Below, piece by piece: positions 47,132 through 51,101 of a DNA stretch of 51,101 nucleotides. This DNA is from Arthrobacter sp. efr-133-R2A-120 (lineage in GTDB: Bacteria > Actinomycetota > Actinomycetes > Actinomycetales > Micrococcaceae). The notes beneath the pieces are model-generated. The model saw nothing but the letters and a program-made list of their open reading frames with translations. It had not been told where the DNA came from and did not search any database. The position numbers were made by a program, and so were the translations under genes. Location of the stretch: NCBI RefSeq assembly GCF_030209835.1, contig NZ_JARVRF010000062.1, positions 1 through 51,101 on the forward strand. The letters run 5' to 3'. Positions within the stretch are counted from its first letter, which is position 1; each line of letters starts with the position of its first letter.

Positions 47132-48675
47132 AAATAGGCATCGATGTCGGCGGGACCAACACAGACGCTGTGCTTATTGATGGCAACGAGGTCCTGGCAG
47201 GCGTAAAAAGCCCAACAATGAGTGATGTTGCACTGGGAATTACTGAATCCCTCCGCCGTCTTCAGAGTGCTTTCCCCTTCGATCCGACGCAGATAGACGC
47301 AGTCATGATCGGCACCACGCATTTCATCAATGCTCTCATCGAGGCCGAGCGGCTGGCGCCGACCGCGGCCATCCGGCTGGGACTTCCTGCGACGAGTGGA
47401 CTGCCCCCCTTCGTAGGCTGGCCCACGCGGATCACCGAAGCAGTGAAGGCCCTGCCCTACATGTGCCACGGCGGACATGAGTTCGACGGACGGGAGATAT
47501 CTCCGATCGACCGTGAAGAAATACGCAGAGCTGTCCGGGATGCCGTGGCCCGGGGCGCACGAAGCTTCGCTATCTCGTCTGTGTTCTCTCCGGTTAACTC
47601 CGAGTTTGAGCAGATGGCGGCGGAAATCATCGGGATCGAATTTCCCGAACTTCCGGTCAGCCTTTCGAACGAAATCGGCAGGGTTGGACTGCTCGAGAGG
47701 GAAAACGCGACCATCATCAATGCCGCCCTGCGTGACCTTTCAGCCGAAGTTTGTTCTTCCCTGGACCAATCACTCATGGCGCTGGACATCAACGCTCCTC
47801 TGTTCCTGAGCCAGAACGACGGAACCTTGATGGACGTCGATTTCGCCAGGAAATACCCCGTTGCCACATTTGCCTCTGGACCAACAAACTCCATGCGGGG
47901 GGCAGCGTATCTCTCAGGCATCAAGGACTGCATCGTGGTTGACGTTGGAGGGACGACGACGGACGTCGGAGTTCTCCAGTCCGGCTTCCCTCGGGAGGCT
48001 GCCACCGAGATTGAGGTCGCAGGAATCCGCACCAACTTCCGGATGCCAGATGTCTTGTCCGTGGGAGTCGGTGGTGGCAGCAGAATCAGATTCGACGATG
48101 GAGTGACCGTCGGGCCGGACAGCGTCGGATATCGGGTAACGGAGGAGGCGCTCGTTTTCGGCGGCCAAACCTTGACGGCGACCGACATCATGGTCGCGGC
48201 TGGAGACACGGTAATTGGCGACCCGGAGCGCGTCAAACATCTGGACCGCTCACTGATCTACGCGGCCAGAGATGAAATCCACCGAAGGATCACTGAGACG
48301 GTTGACCGGATGCGGACGAGCTCTGACCTGGTCCCGGTGATTGCAGTCGGCGGCGGTGCGTTCCTCGTTCCCGAACAGATGGCATGCGCCAGTGACGTTG
48401 CCCGTCCGGGGCACTCCGGAGTAGCGAATGCCATCGGCGCCGCTATTGCACAAGTAGGCGGGGAAGTCGACCGAATCTTTGCCATCCCGGCCGGAAAGCG
48501 CGAAGAAGTGCTCGACCAAGCCAGGGAGGAAGCAATCGGCAAGGCCATAGCTGCCGGAGCCAAAGCCAGCACTGTCCAAATCGTGGAGATCGATGAGCTT
48601 CCCTTGGCTTATCTGCCAGGGAACGCGTCCCGTGTCCGTATCAAGGCCGTTGGCGATCTTCCGACGTCGAAGTAA
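47128..48675 (+). CDS. Hydantoinase/oxoprolinase family protein (HyuA-like)
   Basis: 515 residues from GTG with AGGAGG upstream. ASKHA-type fold: MKIGIDVGGTNTDAVLIDGN at the N-terminus, VMIGTTHFINALIEAERL near 55-72, FASGPTNSMRGAAYLSGIKD, the second phosphate loop CIVVDVGGTTTDVGVLQSGF near 270, and VIAVGGGAFLVPEQMACASD near 405. These enzymes use ATP to activate cyclic amides (N-methylhydantoin, 5-oxoproline). It is the short single-subunit form with no HyuB partner nearby; the true substrate is unknown. The next gene is DUF917, 39 bases downstream. Confidence 0.9.
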   Translation: MKIGIDVGGTNTDAVLIDGNEVLAGVKSPTMSDVALGITESLRRLQSAFPFDPTQIDAVMIGTTHFINALIEAERLAPTAAIRLGLPATSGLPPFVGWPTRITEAVKALPYMCHGGHEFDGREISPIDREEIRRAVRDAVARGARSFAISSVFSPVNSEFEQMAAEIIGIEFPELPVSLSNEIGRVGLLERENATIINAALRDLSAEVCSSLDQSLMALDINAPLFLSQNDGTLMDVDFARKYPVATFASGPTNSMRGAAYLSGIKDCIVVDVGGTTTDVGVLQSGFPREAATEIEVAGIRTNFRMPDVLSVGVGGGSRIRFDDGVTVGPDSVGYRVTEEALVFGGQTLTATDIMVAAGDTVIGDPERVKHLDRSLIYAARDEIHRRITETVDRMRTSSDLVPVIAVGGGAFLVPEQMACASDVARPGHSGVANAIGAAIAQVGGEVDRIFAIPAGKREEVLDQAREEAIGKAIAAGAKASTVQIVEIDELPLAYLPGNASRVRIKAVGDLPTSK

Positions 48676-48714
48676 CCCCGGAATGCTGACTGCAAGAACT
48701 AGAAGGAAAACATA

Positions 48715-49818
48715 ATGAGTTTCTATCTTTCACTAAACGACGTTCCTGACTTGGCGCGGGGCGCGGCGATACTGGGTACAGGCGGCGGCGGAGATCCGCT
48801 CATCGGCCGCCTCCTCGTCGAGGAATGCCTCAAAAACGGGAAGAAGATCGAAATCCTCGATCCGACCGAACTTGATGACGATGACTTTGTCATTTCCACG
48901 GCCATGATGGGTGCTCCGACTGTCGTAGTCGAGAAAGTCCCAGCCGGCACTGAGGCCGTCCGGTCGCTCCGCGCCTTGGAGAGACACCTCGGAAAAACAG
49001 CCGACGCAACAATCCCCATGGAGTGCGGTGGACTGAATTCCATGATTCCTCTGGTCGTCGCCGCCGAAGCGGGTATCCCGGTGGTGGACGGCGACGGAAT
49101 GGGACGAGCCTTCCCGGAGCTTCAAATGGAAACGTTCGGAGTCTACGGGGTGTCCGGATCACCGCTCGCTGTTTCTGACGAAAACGGGCACACGTGCATC
49201 GTCGATACCGGCCAGGACAACCAGAGGATGGAGACTTTCGCGCGCGCGGTCGCCATCAAGATGGGGGGCGCGGCATACATCGCCGAGTATCCAATGAGCG
49301 GAGCAGACGTCAAGCGAACTGCGATCCGCAACACCGTCACCCTGGCCCTCAATATCGGCCGGACTTTGCGTACGGCCAAGGACAAACATCTTGATCCGCT
49401 GGCAGAACTCAGTGCCTTCCTAAAGGACACAATATACGGCCACGGAACCGTGCTCATGCGGGGAAAAATCGTTGACGTTGAGAGGTTCGTTAGAGACGGG
49501 TTCACCCACGGCTCTGCGGTTGTGGAATCCTTCGACGGTATCGACGAAATGCGGATCCAGTTCCGGAACGAGAACGTCATTGCACACAAGAATGGTGCGG
49601 TCGTTGCCATTGTTCCGGATCTTATTACGATAGTTGATGTTGATTTGGGCACCCCCATCACTTCCGAGGCCCTGCGGTTCGGACAGCGGGTGGCCGTCTA
49701 CGGAATCTCGACTCCTGCCATCATGCGGACCCCTGAAGCGCTGCAAGTCTTTGGCCCCCAGGCTTTCGGACTCCATGAGCCATGGGTCGCCCTTGAGGAA
49801 TTGAGTGCCGTCAGGTGA
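48715..49818 (+). CDS. DUF917 (S-methyl-thiohydantoin desulfurase-like) protein, canonical copy
   Basis: 367 residues, ATG with AGAAGGAAAA upstream. Canonical DUF917 marks: ARGAAILGTGGGGDPLIGRL near 15-33, PMECGGLNSMIPLVVAAEAG then IPVVDGDGMGRAFPELQMET near 101-140, GGAAYIAEYPMSGADVKRTA, and GPQAFGLHEPWVALEEL at the end. Enzymes of this family remove methanethiol from S-methyl thiohydantoin or act on related rings; DUF917 and HyuA genes are often neighbours. It ends four bases into an alternative start of the dipeptidase gene. Confidence 0.88.
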   Translation: MSFYLSLNDVPDLARGAAILGTGGGGDPLIGRLLVEECLKNGKKIEILDPTELDDDDFVISTAMMGAPTVVVEKVPAGTEAVRSLRALERHLGKTADATIPMECGGLNSMIPLVVAAEAGIPVVDGDGMGRAFPELQMETFGVYGVSGSPLAVSDENGHTCIVDTGQDNQRMETFARAVAIKMGGAAYIAEYPMSGADVKRTAIRNTVTLALNIGRTLRTAKDKHLDPLAELSAFLKDTIYGHGTVLMRGKIVDVERFVRDGFTHGSAVVESFDGIDEMRIQFRNENVIAHKNGAVVAIVPDLITIVDVDLGTPITSEALRFGQRVAVYGISTPAIMRTPEALQVFGPQAFGLHEPWVALEELSAVR

Positions 49819-49841
49819 TACCCACCCTGGAGAGTCCCGTC

Positions 49842-51002
49842 ATGGCCGAGGCTCTCATATTCGATGGCCACAACGATTTGCCTTGGGCTCTGCGACAGAA
49901 ATTCGATTCCCGTGTCGAGGAGATCGACTTATCGCAGCACCAGCCCAGCTTGCACACAGACATTCCACGGCTCCGGGAAGGCCGGGTCGGTGCGCAATTC
50001 TGGTCAGTCTTCGTCCCGTCCAACATGCTGCCGGCCGACGCCGTCGTGGCGACACTCGAACAGATCGACTGCGTGCACCGGATCATGTCCGAGTATCCCG
50101 AAACGTTCAGTTTGGTCGACACGGCCGCCGGTGTAAGGACCGCCGTTGAGAAGGGACTGATTGCCTCCCTGATGGGAATTGAAGGAGGCCACTCCATCGA
50201 CTCATCCCTCGGCGTCCTCCGGATGATGAGACGTGTCGGCGTCCGCTATATGACCCTGACACACAACGACAACACGCCCTGGGCACGATCAGCGACGGGG
50301 GAACAGGTTGGCTACGGGCTCACTGGTTTTGGAAGAAGTGTGATCGCCGAGATGAATGACCTTGGAATCATCGTCGATTTGTCCCACGTGGCCGAACAGA
50401 CCATGCACAACACGCTGGACATCACCAGGGCCCCCGTCATGTTTTCGCACTCGTCTTGTCGCAATGTAACCGATCACGTCAGGAACGTGCCGGATTCCGT
50501 GCTTGAAAGATTGCCTGAAAACGGTGGAGTGCTCATGCTTACGTTTGTTCCCGCTTTCATCTCCAATGCCTGCGCCGAGCACGAGCAACGGTCGGATGAT
50601 ATCCGGAAGAGGCTGGGCCTCCGGACGGGATTCCACGCAGGCCATGTGGACGAGGACGAGGCCGCGATATCGGAATATGCCCGCTGGACATCTCAGAACC
50701 CGCCTCCACACGCAACCATCGCCGACGTTGTGAAACACGTGGAACATGCGCGTGAAGTGGTGGGACCCCAACACTTGGGCATCGGAGGGGACTTCGACGG
50801 GATCGAACGGCTGCCCCGCGGAATAACCGGAGTATCCAGTTACCCTGTCGTCAAGATGGCACTAGCTGAACGGGGCTGGTCGGCTGCAGATCTCCGCAGC
50901 CTCGCTTTCGGCAATGTCCTCAGGGTGCTCGAAGACGCCGAGAGGGTCGCCAATCAACAGACAGATGACGATTCCATGCAGAACGCGACGGTTGGTCACT
51001 AG
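49842..51002 (+). CDS. M19-family membrane dipeptidase-type zinc hydrolase
   Basis: About 386 residues. All zinc ligands of renal-type dipeptidase are apparent: His10 and Asp12 in FDGHNDLPW, Glu114 in LMGIEGGHSIDSSLGVL, His182 in DLSHVAEQTM, His203 in VMFSHSSCRN, and Asp317 in GIGGDFDGIERL. Family members hydrolyse dipeptides and sometimes lactams. ATG 49842 has GGAGAG nine bases upstream; a GTG at 49815 overlapping the DUF917 stop is the alternative. No signal peptide, so likely cytoplasmic. In this cluster it probably cuts a dipeptide or N-carbamoyl-type product. Confidence 0.92.
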   Translation: MAEALIFDGHNDLPWALRQKFDSRVEEIDLSQHQPSLHTDIPRLREGRVGAQFWSVFVPSNMLPADAVVATLEQIDCVHRIMSEYPETFSLVDTAAGVRTAVEKGLIASLMGIEGGHSIDSSLGVLRMMRRVGVRYMTLTHNDNTPWARSATGEQVGYGLTGFGRSVIAEMNDLGIIVDLSHVAEQTMHNTLDITRAPVMFSHSSCRNVTDHVRNVPDSVLERLPENGGVLMLTFVPAFISNACAEHEQRSDDIRKRLGLRTGFHAGHVDEDEAAISEYARWTSQNPPPHATIADVVKHVEHAREVVGPQHLGIGGDFDGIERLPRGITGVSSYPVVKMALAERGWSAADLRSLAFGNVLRVLEDAERVANQQTDDDSMQNATVGH

Positions 51003-51101
51003 ATTTGCCACGTCAACCACAGCGGCAGCATCGGATCTCCAAAACCGGCTCTTCGTGGTTGGTGGGGAATTGAGTTCGTGTCGTTGAAGACAAGAGGGCC
51101 C
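51003..51101. other. Right edge without a visible gene
   Basis: The last 99 bases follow the dipeptidase stop. CAACCAC (51014-51020) and GTGGTTG (51055-51061) are inverse complements with a 34-base loop, too loose to call a terminator. No start codon with a ribosome binding site is seen. Confidence 0.3.

Noticed and set aside
51003..51101. Terminator after the dipeptidase gene
   Set aside because: Only a 7-bp stem with a 34-base loop and no U tract.

Overview
The window is chromosomal DNA from a high-GC Gram-positive actinobacterium, most likely a member of the Micrococcaceae (Arthrobacter / Pseudarthrobacter / Paenarthrobacter type). Evidence for this is the actinobacterial mIHF protein next to gmk-rpoZ-coaBC, a PriA without a recognisable Walker A loop, an actinobacterial Vms1-like release factor (acVLRF1), a PyrR site placed over a ribosome binding site, frequent GTG/TTG starts, and 1-4 nt gene overlaps throughout.

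Left part (1-12,700). Positions 1-381 hold no intact gene, only coding-like debris and a direct repeat. Then come degV and leuS on the minus strand; leuS follows a nine-codon leader ORF containing Leu-Leu-Leu and a terminator hairpin, which looks like transcription attenuation. A glycerol module follows (glpD, glpF, glpK, minus strand), divergent from a SorC-type regulator whose intergenic region carries palindromes. Three plus-strand genes follow: aldo/keto reductase, alpha/beta hydrolase and family-4 glycosyltransferase.

Core housekeeping block (12,698-41,512, all minus strand). In transcription order it runs rarA; rpsD; DUF948 and a small membrane protein; alaS-ruvX-mltG-aroE-aroC-aroK-aroB-TPR protein; efp-nusB; pyrR-pyrB-pyrC-PH-like protein-carA-carB-pyrF; mihF-gmk-rpoZ-coaBC; metK; priA. 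It supplies translation, shikimate/chorismate synthesis, de novo pyrimidine synthesis, coenzyme A and SAM synthesis, and replication restart. Most junctions are start/stop overlaps, so translational coupling is likely. The pyr operon leader carries a PyrR-binding loop next to the pyrR Shine-Dalgarno.

Right part (41,554-51,101). After acVLRF1 the character changes: sampled lines have lower GC, a decayed PucR-like regulator is present (42,215-42,808), and a complete catabolic cluster follows. This has PucR regulator plus DUF917 protein on the minus strand, divergent from an NCS1-type permease, a hydantoinase/oxoprolinase-family protein, a second DUF917 protein and an M19 zinc dipeptidase. The set suggests uptake and ring opening of a hydantoin-like, thiohydantoin-like or cyclic-dipeptide-like compound followed by dipeptide hydrolysis. 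The substrate cannot be read from sequence, and this cluster is the best candidate for something undescribed.
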